This document shows positions 31,885-41,400 of a stretch of DNA of 64,000 nt, one piece after another; the first letter of the stretch is position 1; each line of letters begins with the position of its first letter. The notes beneath the pieces were generated by a model that was given only the letters and a program-made list of their open reading frames with translations, had not been told where the DNA came from and ran no database searches. The stretch covers positions 62,001 through 126,000 of the forward strand of contig JALEKN010000035.1 of the NCBI GenBank assembly GCA_022769125.1, in the 5' to 3' direction. Both the position numbers and the translations under genes were made by a program. This DNA is from Agathobacter sp. (lineage in GTDB: Bacteria; Bacillota; Clostridia; Lachnospirales; Lachnospiraceae).

Positions 31885-33227
31885 GGGAACATCAGATTAA
31901 GATGTGTGGTGGACAAAAATACCTGCTGCCTCTTTTACTTGGATTTAGCCTGCTCAATGCATGGCTGTTTGCGCTGAGAACTTTTTACATAGCATTACTG
32001 CTTTTTGGAACCATGGTGGCGGCCCATTTTTTAGGGCAGATATGCAGTTATGGAAAAAGCGAGCAACGGAAGTTCTCTGATGTGAATAGCTACATGCAGC
32101 AGTTTATGAGTGCAATGATATTGCACAGAAGAATCGCGGCAGCGTTAGAAGAGGTGTATCTTACGTTTCCGGATGGACTGATGCATGATACCTTGCAGCA
32201 GATGATATGGGTCATCCGAAGGGAAGAAGATCTTGTGCGCGCACAAAAAGAAGCGTTTCGTCACATGGAGGAGACGTATCCGGATGAACAGCTTCGGTTT
32301 ATCCATGATTTTGCGCTGCGCGTGGAAGCAAGAGGCGGAGATTTCAAGGCAGAGATGGAATTGTTATCGCGCATGAGGCAGCGTCATGAAAAGCGTATAG
32401 AGCACTGCCAAAGTAATATGAAGATAACGGCGTACACATCATCTGTGCTTTATGTGGTAATGATCTTTGTCTGTGTACTAGTTCAGAGAATGATGCCACA
32501 GCAGTTGTCTGTTTTATCGGCAAGCCTATCCCAGACAAGCGAAGTACTTCTTGTTCTTCTATTTTATCTCTTCTTATATCTTGTGGCGAATAATATGGCT
32601 AAGGGATGGATGCGGCAGGAAAAACAGATGGGCGATAAAAGAGCAAAGCAGTTATGTGCTTACATCGATAAGTGGCGTCCACAGGGGGAAAAAAGGGGAC
32701 CGGGAGCCGGCAGATGGATGATCTGGCATAGAGCTATTTATTGGATACGCTTTCGGATTGTCCGTAAGGAAATCTGCCATGCGGTTCCCAAATGGTTGTT
32801 TGATGTGTGCCTCCTTATGCAAAAATACAATATCACGGTTTCCATCACGGAGTCACTTCGGACGGCCCCTGCAATTTTAAAAAAAGAAATACAGAAGCTT
32901 TTGGAATCACTTCGAAGAGATCCATCGGACATAAGAGCGTATGCGCACTTCTGCGAGGAATACGAAATATCAAGTGTGACCCAGACAACAAGAATGCTCA
33001 TGGCAATACAAAATGGAGCGGCACTTGATACGCAGATCCAGATGCAGCAACTGATCGCGCATAATATGGATATGCTAGATGAGCTTGATGCAAGGGAAGC
33101 AACACTTCGCGATGCTGTAAATGTCAGATACAATATTTACCCTATGATACCGGGAGCAATTGTTATGGCCGGATATTTGTTCAGTATGGTCATGCGGATA
33201 TTTGCTACAATGTCAGCGCTTATTTAG
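31824..33227 (+). CDS. Membrane platform protein resembling a TadB-TadC (T2SF domain) fusion
   Basis: N-terminal half AALEEVYLTFPD...DFALRVEARGGDFKAEMELLSRM and C-terminal half DVCLLMQKYNITVSITESLRTAP...LLESLRRDPSDIRAYAHFCEEYEISSVTQTTRMLMAIQNGAALD both resemble T2SF segments. Start 31824 (ggagg upstream) or 31902. Confidence 0.68.
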   Translation: MGDYTGTCQSGCRRSKWNILREHQIKMCGGQKYLLPLLLGFSLLNAWLFALRTFYIALLLFGTMVAAHFLGQICSYGKSEQRKFSDVNSYMQQFMSAMILHRRIAAALEEVYLTFPDGLMHDTLQQMIWVIRREEDLVRAQKEAFRHMEETYPDEQLRFIHDFALRVEARGGDFKAEMELLSRMRQRHEKRIEHCQSNMKITAYTSSVLYVVMIFVCVLVQRMMPQQLSVLSASLSQTSEVLLVLLFYLFLYLVANNMAKGWMRQEKQMGDKRAKQLCAYIDKWRPQGEKRGPGAGRWMIWHRAIYWIRFRIVRKEICHAVPKWLFDVCLLMQKYNITVSITESLRTAPAILKKEIQKLLESLRRDPSDIRAYAHFCEEYEISSVTQTTRMLMAIQNGAALDTQIQMQQLIAHNMDMLDELDAREATLRDAVNVRYNIYPMIPGAIVMAGYLFSMVMRIFATMSALI

Positions 33228-33237
33228 GGAGGAAGTA

Positions 33238-33579
33238 ATGGAGGCTATTTGGAAAGCAATACTAGGTGTTTTTATCAGTTCCATGATTATTTTTTCAGGT
33301 ATTGCCATACTGGGGGCAAATCATGCGGCCGCTCTGGCTGAAAGTTATCTGTATGCAGCTGCGAATGAAATCAGTGCATCAAATTTTGCAGAGCCTGTAA
33401 GACTGGAAAAAATAGCAGATGCGAGGGCGAGGAATTATTTATTATCCATACAGCTTGTCGGAGGGGAACAGGAACAGTCATTTTACACAAACTATGCAAT
33501 CCTCACCATGGAATATCCTTATGATATTCCGCTGATAGGGCTGCATAGGATACAGACAAAACAGTTGATCGTATATTAG
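33238..33579 (+). CDS. 113-aa pseudopilin/TadE-like small membrane protein
   Basis: MEAIWKAILGVFISSMIIFSGIAILGANHAAALAESYLYAAANEISASNF; RBS gggagg; start moved from 33160. Confidence 0.65.
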   Translation: MEAIWKAILGVFISSMIIFSGIAILGANHAAALAESYLYAAANEISASNFAEPVRLEKIADARARNYLLSIQLVGGEQEQSFYTNYAILTMEYPYDIPLIGLHRIQTKQLIVY

Positions 33580-33591
33580 GAGAAGGAATGT

Positions 33592-33699
33592 ATGAAAAAA
33601 TGGATGGAAATGATCGGCGAGATCGTATGGGAGGTTTTTACGTTCGGGGCTGCCTATCTCCTGCTTGGAGAATGGTATATGCGCCTGACATCTTTTTAA
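33592..33699 (+). CDS. 35-aa hydrophobic small protein
   Basis: MKKWMEMIGEIVWEVFTFGAAYLLLGEWYMRLTSF; ends 9 nt before the next start with aggagg between; absent from the ORF track. Confidence 0.55.
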   Translation: MKKWMEMIGEIVWEVFTFGAAYLLLGEWYMRLTSF

Positions 33700-33708
33700 G
33701 GAGGAAGT

Positions 33709-33864
33709 ATGCAATATACGTTGGAAGAAATATTGGATTTGATAGGGGAAGCACTTGGTGCAATTTTTATTATCATCTTTTGTCAGGCGCTTCTTGTCGG
33801 CGATTTTCCATATAGCGTATCGAAGCTGGTAGGACTTGTGAGTTCACAGGTGCTGGGGGGATGA
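33709..33864 (+). CDS. 51-aa hydrophobic small protein
   Basis: MQYTLEEILDLIGEALGAIFIIIFCQALLVGDFPYSVSKLVGLVSSQVLGG; RBS aggagg; absent from the ORF track. Confidence 0.6.
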   Translation: MQYTLEEILDLIGEALGAIFIIIFCQALLVGDFPYSVSKLVGLVSSQVLGG

Positions 33865-33865
33865 T

Positions 33866-34402
33866 TTGGAGAGAACAATACGATTGATATTGGAGATGGT
33901 CATAACAGGTATAGTTATCATTTTTCTACTGTCATATCTTTTCGGGGGAAGAAGTGGCGGGGAGAAGGGAATATGGAGCAGAATGCAGGCTGTTGAAGTC
34001 CCGGAAAACGACTGCCCGGATCTTCAGATATCAAAGACTGCCGCCAGGATTATTTCCGAAGAAATCCCGGCTGTCTGGCTGAAGGAGGAAAGCTGCTCAC
34101 CGAATAAAAGCTATCTCGTACAGGAACTGTTCGGCAATTCATTCCAAAAGAATGTATATCTGGAATTAGTAGAAGTATATCTGGAAAAAGAGCAGGTACT
34201 TGCAAGGGGAAATATACAAAGTCTTATGCAGGAAGAGAATGCGGCTGCTGCCTTGTACGAAGAAAAAAGTGGGACACTTCTGTTTACAAGGCAGGGAAAC
34301 TATCAGCTGGAACTTATTGTTGGAACGCAATATGGGAGGAAGCCATGTCGCAGAATCCGCGTGATGGTTCCGGTTATTTCCGGTGAAAAGTTAAAAGAAT
34401 AG
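33866..34402 (+). CDS. 178-aa membrane-anchored pseudopilin-like protein
   Basis: TTG start; MERTIRLILEMVITGIVIIFLLSYLFGG then an extracytoplasmic domain. Confidence 0.65.
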   Translation: MERTIRLILEMVITGIVIIFLLSYLFGGRSGGEKGIWSRMQAVEVPENDCPDLQISKTAARIISEEIPAVWLKEESCSPNKSYLVQELFGNSFQKNVYLELVEVYLEKEQVLARGNIQSLMQEENAAAALYEEKSGTLLFTRQGNYQLELIVGTQYGRKPCRRIRVMVPVISGEKLKE

Positions 34403-34411
34403 GAGAGGCGT

Positions 34412-35026
34412 ATGCGAAATATTGTTATGGGGATTTGCTCGCTTGGTATTTTCTTTCTGGTATTAATGATCGGATTGACTATTTCAGGGAGGCAGAAGAG
34501 GGCATCTGAATTGGATACTGCACTTAATCTTGCCATGGAGCAGGCTCTCCAGATGCTTGTATATAATGATGATAGCGGCCCCAAAAGTGATGAAGAACTG
34601 TGTGCAGTATTTGAAAATTTGTTTCTTGCACAGCTTTCGGCGAATGCGTCATATCAGATAGAGGTACTTGATGTGAGTGCGCAGAGTGGAATTCTCAGTG
34701 TAAGGGTAACAGAAACATATGCTCATTTAAATGGGAGAACCGGGCACATATCTTTACAGAAAATGGCAGTATGCGATCAGGTGACACAAGAAGACCTGTA
34801 TGGAAAAAGAAATCTTACCTTCTATGTGGGGGAACAGATTTACCGCCAGTATGAATTGGATGCGGGAAGCGCTCTTACCGTTCCCAGAACGCCGTTTAAG
34901 GACAACGAAGTGTTTGCGGGCTGGCAGGATATGGAGAGCAAAGAAGCATATGCGCCGGAGGAACTAGGCAGGCTGATACTACAGGGGAATATGGAGTTTT
35001 ATGCGCTGTGGGAACCGATTGAGTGA
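34412..35026 (+). CDS. 204-aa membrane-anchored pseudopilin-like protein with a C-terminal InlB/Flg_new-like repeat
   Basis: N-terminal helix MRNIVMGICSLGIFFLVLMIGLTI; C-terminal YELDAGSALTVPRTPFKDNEVFAGWQDMESKEAYAPEELGRLILQGNMEFYALWE. Confidence 0.7.
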   Translation: MRNIVMGICSLGIFFLVLMIGLTISGRQKRASELDTALNLAMEQALQMLVYNDDSGPKSDEELCAVFENLFLAQLSANASYQIEVLDVSAQSGILSVRVTETYAHLNGRTGHISLQKMAVCDQVTQEDLYGKRNLTFYVGEQIYRQYELDAGSALTVPRTPFKDNEVFAGWQDMESKEAYAPEELGRLILQGNMEFYALWEPIE

Positions 35027-35036
35027 AGGGGGATAT

Positions 35037-38000
35037 ATGAAACATAAGAAATTAATCATGGCAGTATTGATGTTTTTGTTTTGTGCGTTATGCATGATCG
35101 GATGGAGGGAGCACAAAACAATACAGGCTGCCATGACTGATAGTGGCATGGTGGACGGAATACCGGCCTATCGTTCTGCCTGTGCAGCTCCGGAAAATGT
35201 GCAGGCAGGAGGGTACAATGATGCGGTTACATATAACGACTATGTATGCAATGGGAGAACAAGCTCCTGGACGTTTAAAAATGGATATATTTTCTGGTCG
35301 ACCAGATCAAAGGCGGCTGAGGGGCAAAAGGCAACTCTTTATCGTTCTATCGGGTGGGATATTACATTTTCAGCCGATTTAAACGCAGATCAAAAAATTG
35401 ATTCCAATGAGCAGATGACAATTTCTGTGGCAAAGACAATTCAGGGAATCTATTATCCCAATATGAATTATTACTATATCAATTATCAACAGAAGGAAAC
35501 GGATGGGGTATTGTACAATTACAGTCTGTATGCAATGTCTTACGACCGGCTTCAGGAACTTGCAATGAATCACGAGGCGGATCAGTCAGGCGGAAAAAAT
35601 CCGATAACGACAGCCATATTCCGTTCAGAAAAGGTAACAATCTCAATTGATGCCATTATGACAACGGTAGAGCGTGATGCAAATGGAAATGAGAAAATAA
35701 ATGGGGCTATTTATGAGGAGAATGGGACAAGCCGGTCTGGCGTTGATCCTGATGCAACCGGAAATATCAAAACGCGCGGAAATGTTTATCATTGTAATAA
35801 CATAAACGACTATGAAATACTTCTCCGACAGTTTAATAAGGCAAGCCTTGAGACTTACAAAAATACCGGAACCGTATCCAATTACATGCTTACGCTGGAA
35901 TTCTATGCAGACAAGGAAGTGTATGGGGCAAGAGGGATAGACGGATGGTCTGTTCACCAGACAACGGGACAGATTTTCTATGAAGGAAAGCCCTACACGC
36001 AAAGTGTCTTCTTTTGGGAGGCCGCAAAAATCCCTGATCTGAAATCTAAGATTGAAGGGGAAGGATATCGTCTGACAGGGCAGTGGCGCTGTGCAGGGAG
36101 TGATTGTTATGTTAATGCGTCGGAAACATATCATACCTCTTATCTGGCTCAGCACGCGCAGTTTTCCAAGCAGACTGCGGATATTTATGAGGGGAGCGGA
36201 ATATTGCGTCTATACGCGGATTCTGCAGAATCATGGAGTGAAAACGAATATACAATAGAGTACTATTCTGTGACAGGAGAAAAGCAGCAGACCTTTCAGA
36301 AAATTGCTTCACAGATATGCCGTTACAGTCAGACATACCGCTATTATGGAGCCGGAAACACAGCGGCTCCTCGGATTGAAGGAGGGGAACTTTTATATTG
36401 GACCAGGGGATTAGAACCTGAATCGGAAATCGCCAGATGCGGTGCAAATTTCTCGGGAAAAGACTTTCCGGAGACAAAGAAGAAAACAGGAAATACAGTA
36501 CGGCTGTATGCAGTATGGGGTGTGCAGGTCTATGCAGTTACATGTAATGAAAATTGCGCGAAGGGAAAAGAAAGCAGACAGACCTTTTATGAAATCTATG
36601 GGATAGGATTCACAAAAAATAAGGAACTGGCGGATACAAAGACATCCACCAATCCATTTTATTGGGCGGAAAGCGAACAGTTGTGCCAATCAAACGAACT
36701 AGATATCCACGTACCGCAAAGTGATGGATATATATGGAATGGATTTTGGGATAAGCAGATGAAGCGGCAATATATTGCATCGGATGGAACCGCATTATTT
36801 GACTCAGCGCGGACGTTCGAGCGTGATACCGCAATATATGGGGATTGGAGAAAAAATTATACACTGACAATAATGTATAAACTGGGGGACAATGCTTTTG
36901 TCTCTAAGAACGATCACGGATATGGAATAGATGAGGCAGGATATCTTACGATAGATGGAAAGACAGTGACAGCCCGATATCTTGCTACGGATTCTGTAAA
37001 GGTGCTTGCAATTTTTGATTGTATTGAGAAAGAAGGGGGTGTAAGGTCTGACAGATGGCAGATTGCAGGGACAAAGGAGTCGGTACCGGAAAAGGGAACA
37101 TACATGGCAAGAACGCTCGCAAAGAAAGCCGGGGGGAATCTCAACAAGGAAGACGTAGCTGTTGTTCTTCAGCTTGCTTGGAGTGAATTTCAGTACTATG
37201 TGGATTACTATTTTATGAATAATTCAACAGGCAAATATGAAATAAAGGCATCACAGCTGTGCAGATACGGACAAACTTGCCGATTTTATTCAGAATTGCA
37301 GACACAGTCATTGCAGGTTCCGGATAACAAAGTTTTTAAGGGCTGGAGTAGAAAGAAGAACAGCCAAGATATTGACTATCCGGCAGAGGAATCCTTCTGT
37401 AATCTGGCGGAAGCAGAAAATCAGAGAGTGCAGCTATATGGGGTTTGGGAGGCACTTACCGGTGAGATTGTGTTAAGTGGCAATTGCCCTACAGATGCCC
37501 AAAATCCTGTAGAGATGGGAAGTACTTCCATCCGTTATGTGCTCGGAGAGGGATTCCTTACGGAAAAGGGTGGAAATTCAATAACGGATTCCTGCAGGAT
37601 TCGTGTTCCCTCATGTGAGGGATATGTGTTCACCGGATATTATGATGCACAAAATGGCGGGAAACAGATGGTGGATGCCACTGGAAATGTTACGGGAGAA
37701 GTGTCGGTTAAAGAGCGATATGGAACATTTTACGCAGGATGGCAGCAAAAAACATATCGTATGACCTGCTATGCGAACGGTGGAACATTTGAAAAATTGG
37801 TTGGGGAACCGGAGGAGACCATTAGCCGGGATGGGATTTTGTATGGGAATTTTCTTCCTGCAATGACCGCACCACACAGAGCAGGATATTCGTTTGCGGG
37901 ATACCGGCGAAAGGAAAGCAATGGAGAAGTTTGGTATAACCGTTATTTAAACTCTGGAAATCGGAGATATCTTATGTCTTCAGATGTAGATCTGTATGCG

Positions 38001-38453
38001 GTATGGGAGGATGATATCGCACCAAGTGGGACAATCCGGACCAATGGGGGAAGCAGCAGTAGCGCATGGTCGAATCGGAATGTACGGTTAAGCGTTCGTG
38101 GATGTGATGCGGGCAGTGGAGTTGTGAAGATGGAGCTTTTCTGCAAGAGATATTTTCAGAGTGGATATCAACTCATGAGGGTGTGGGAATCCGTTCCAAG
38201 AGCATCACTTGAGGGTTTTGTGGATGTCGATTTAAACGGAATCAGTAACTTCTACTGCGTGGTGTATGATGCTGCCGGGAATACCAATTATCGGATCATT
38301 GGAACAGATGCAGATTTCAGGGAAACCGTGGCTACAGTTTTATATATCGATAAGACTGCACCAAAGGTAACGCTCCCACAACTAGGGGAGATTCAGGCCG
38401 ATAGTGATTCGCTATCTGTGTCAGTATATGCATCGGACGATGTAATAGAATAA
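35037..38453 (+). CDS. Large exported InlB_B-repeat (Flg_new) protein, 1138 aa
   Basis: Signal-like MKHKKLIMAVLMFLFCALCMIGWREHKTIQAA; many GYxFxGW...LYAVWx repeats; C-terminal Ig-like TAPKVTLPQLGEIQADSDSLSVSVYASDDV. Start moved from 35001. Confidence 0.85.
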   Translation: MKHKKLIMAVLMFLFCALCMIGWREHKTIQAAMTDSGMVDGIPAYRSACAAPENVQAGGYNDAVTYNDYVCNGRTSSWTFKNGYIFWSTRSKAAEGQKATLYRSIGWDITFSADLNADQKIDSNEQMTISVAKTIQGIYYPNMNYYYINYQQKETDGVLYNYSLYAMSYDRLQELAMNHEADQSGGKNPITTAIFRSEKVTISIDAIMTTVERDANGNEKINGAIYEENGTSRSGVDPDATGNIKTRGNVYHCNNINDYEILLRQFNKASLETYKNTGTVSNYMLTLEFYADKEVYGARGIDGWSVHQTTGQIFYEGKPYTQSVFFWEAAKIPDLKSKIEGEGYRLTGQWRCAGSDCYVNASETYHTSYLAQHAQFSKQTADIYEGSGILRLYADSAESWSENEYTIEYYSVTGEKQQTFQKIASQICRYSQTYRYYGAGNTAAPRIEGGELLYWTRGLEPESEIARCGANFSGKDFPETKKKTGNTVRLYAVWGVQVYAVTCNENCAKGKESRQTFYEIYGIGFTKNKELADTKTSTNPFYWAESEQLCQSNELDIHVPQSDGYIWNGFWDKQMKRQYIASDGTALFDSARTFERDTAIYGDWRKNYTLTIMYKLGDNAFVSKNDHGYGIDEAGYLTIDGKTVTARYLATDSVKVLAIFDCIEKEGGVRSDRWQIAGTKESVPEKGTYMARTLAKKAGGNLNKEDVAVVLQLAWSEFQYYVDYYFMNNSTGKYEIKASQLCRYGQTCRFYSELQTQSLQVPDNKVFKGWSRKKNSQDIDYPAEESFCNLAEAENQRVQLYGVWEALTGEIVLSGNCPTDAQNPVEMGSTSIRYVLGEGFLTEKGGNSITDSCRIRVPSCEGYVFTGYYDAQNGGKQMVDATGNVTGEVSVKERYGTFYAGWQQKTYRMTCYANGGTFEKLVGEPEETISRDGILYGNFLPAMTAPHRAGYSFAGYRRKESNGEVWYNRYLNSGNRRYLMSSDVDLYAVWEDDIAPSGTIRTNGGSSSSAWSNRNVRLSVRGCDAGSGVVKMELFCKRYFQSGYQLMRVWESVPRASLEGFVDVDLNGISNFYCVVYDAAGNTNYRIIGTDADFRETVATVLYIDKTAPKVTLPQLGEIQADSDSLSVSVYASDDVIE

Positions 38454-38466
38454 ACAGGGGAAAAGT

Positions 38467-41400
38467 ATGTCAAAAAAACAATATAGCAGGGCTGCGGTGC
38501 TGGTAACAGCTGTACTCGTCTGCCTTTTTATCATAAGTATGTGCTGGTTTTGGCAGATAAGGGAGCAGGCGGATGCTTTATCGGGCGGGACTATGCAAAA
38601 CATAAAAGAGATAGAATTTCTGCAATATGATGGAGCAACCGATTGGTACGAGCAGGAAGCCGGAATTATTTTGGAGATTGCAGATCTTGCAGCCGGAGAG
38701 GATGATAAAAAAGCAAAAGAAAGTGGGCAAAATAAATCAAATGGTGGAGAAAATGTGCAGGATACCCCCTCTGAGCTACAGAAATTCTTATCTGAACAAA
38801 GTTCAACAAAGGAAATTACGGTAGCACTTATTGATACCGGGATAGATATTGATAGGATATCCTGCCCGGAGAGGATCGTACATCTTCCGGATACTGTCCC
38901 AGATTATTGGAAAGCGTATGAGGGCAATTCTTTGTGTGACAACAATGGACATGGTACGATCATGGCCGAAATCATTGCCAAAAACAGTAATGAAAAGGTT
39001 AAAATTCTTCCGATTGCTGTGGCTGATGAACAGGGTAAGGCAACCGTTCTTAAGGTATGCTGTGCAATTCGGCTTGCAACAGATTGTGGGGCAGATATTA
39101 TCAATCTGTCTATGAATACGCTGCATTCCCAACAATCTGACATGCTCAAGGAGGAGATTGAACGTGCGGCGGCATGCAAAGTCACGGTAATTGTGTCGGC
39201 AGGCAATAAGGGAATGGATGTATGTAATATCGCACCGGCGGATACGGAGGCGGCAGTTGTCGTAAGTGCCGCAGATGAATATGGAATCTTTGCAGGGTAC
39301 TCAAACTACGGAGAGACGGTAGATTATTGTGCCCCGGGATCATACGGCGGATATGAAGGAACTTCTTATGCAACCGCCTATGTGTCAGGAGTATTTGCAG
39401 ATGCAGAAAGCAAGGAGCTTGAGTACACAAAACTGCATCCCTATCTATATGAAAGGGGAGAACCGGGAAGGGATAAATACTACGGATCCGGACTGATTTC
39501 TTTGCAGGTGCCGAAATCGAAATCGCTGCTGGAGTCTTTCTTCGGGGAGAATACATGGGCGGAGGAAGAGTCAGGCAGATTAACAGAAATTGATGCCGCA
39601 ATAATGACAAATGAGCAGATCAATGAATGGATAAACCGCACGGACCTGGCAGATGTGGGGCTTTACTTAAGCGGCCTGGAAGAGGAAGACCGAAGCGAGC
39701 TTTTAGCGCGAGATACTGTTTTAGCGCGAAAAATCTGTTTCTATGAAGGTGAGGCACCGGGGGAAGACCAAAGGGGCAATGATGACATTTTGCTGAACCG
39801 GAAAACGGAAATGCTCTTTTATGAGAAGTGCATCGAGCTTTATGAAGAAGAGTCAGGGCAGTTAATGACTTCCGTCAAATACTTGCACAAGACAGGACAC
39901 TTTAATCTTGCTATTGTGGATGAAACCGGAACAGGAAAATCTACAGTGTATGAAATACATGCCCGTGTATGTCTCGCAAGCAATAAATTAAACGGAACAA
40001 CACCGGAAAATGGACAGACGGTAAACAGACCGGTATCAGAGCTTGGGGCAGAGGACAACAGGCTGACTGTGTGGTCTACTGTAAGCTCCGGAAACCGTGA
40101 TACGTTGAATCTTAGCTGGTATATGCAAAATGGAGCGTATGCAAGGTTTCTCGAGGATGATGTCGGCGGCTTGGGGCGTATTTTTGTGCCGAATATTATG
40201 ATAAGCTGTCCGGCGTATACGCTTATGTATACAAAGGATGCATTGCATGCACATGGAGGAAATAACTGTACCGGGCGGTGCAATTTCTTCTGGTATTCTG
40301 CGTCAAACGATTATGCGTCTTCTTACTCGGAGAAGAAAGAAAATTTCCGGCTCCGGAAATACGGAATGAAGACGGAGGAATCCATGCAGATTATCACTCC
40401 GCAGATAAATTCTTCCCATATGAATCTTTCAGACACATCACGGAACCAGTCAGCAGCGGAGACAATCTGTACAATGTATATATATCTGAATAATCCTATG
40501 ACGACGCTTAAGGTTGACCCGGATGGCGAGAAGTGGTGCGGAAAAGCAGAAAACGCAACCGTACAGGTTGTCAATACACATCGATATGATCTGGGTAAAC
40601 CAACCGCTACGAATTATGGTGCTGTTTTTTATGGAGGTGGTGACGCATTAGATCCTGTCGCTGATCAGACGATTGTAACCAATAAAAAATTTTCCCATTG
40701 GCGGCTTGACTGCTTTGCAAACGGAAGCGGAAAAATGCGGGAGGGAAATTCGTATATGGACGGCAATGTGTTTGTCGCCGGAACGGCAGAGTATGACAAG
40801 AATGCCAGAAAGCAGGCAACCACGGGGCAAAAGGCGACCGCAACGGCTGTTTTCGAAGGAAATCATGTGATTACATTTCCGGCTGCACCGTACCGGGAGG
40901 GATACACATTTGAGGGCTGGTACACAGGGAAAAACGTAGGGAGCGGAACAGTGGCGTGCAGTAAGGAAAATGCAGGTAAGGCAACTGTTATCCTCGATTC
41001 TGACAGGGAGTACCATGCAAGATGGTCAAAGAATGCTTATACGGTGGCTTTTTATGATGGAGAGGAACTACTTGCCACAAAATCCTATGAATATCGCACG
41101 AACATTGATCTGTCCACAAGTGAACAGGTGCAGGATGGAATAGGAACCTATTATGAGCAGCGAATTGGCGGACAGGAGGTAATCCGGATGTCCAAGGGAG
41201 TATATCATTTTGTCGGCTGGGCACTTGAAGAAGGAAACCCGGTAGTTTCAGGGGTAACGGTACCGTCACATCATAATACGAAACTATATGCTGTGTGGTC
41301 AATGCCAACCTCAGGAATGAAACAGGTCGTACTTAATATAAAGAGTGGAAATACTGTGAAGAAGAGCGTTATAGAAACATCAGGAGTTCCACAGATAAAT

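Noticed and set aside
33588-33815. 75-aa ORF overlapping the 35- and 51-aa small ORFs
   Set aside because: Out of frame with two hydrophobic ORFs that each have an RBS and match their neighbours; the alternative product is not membrane-like.
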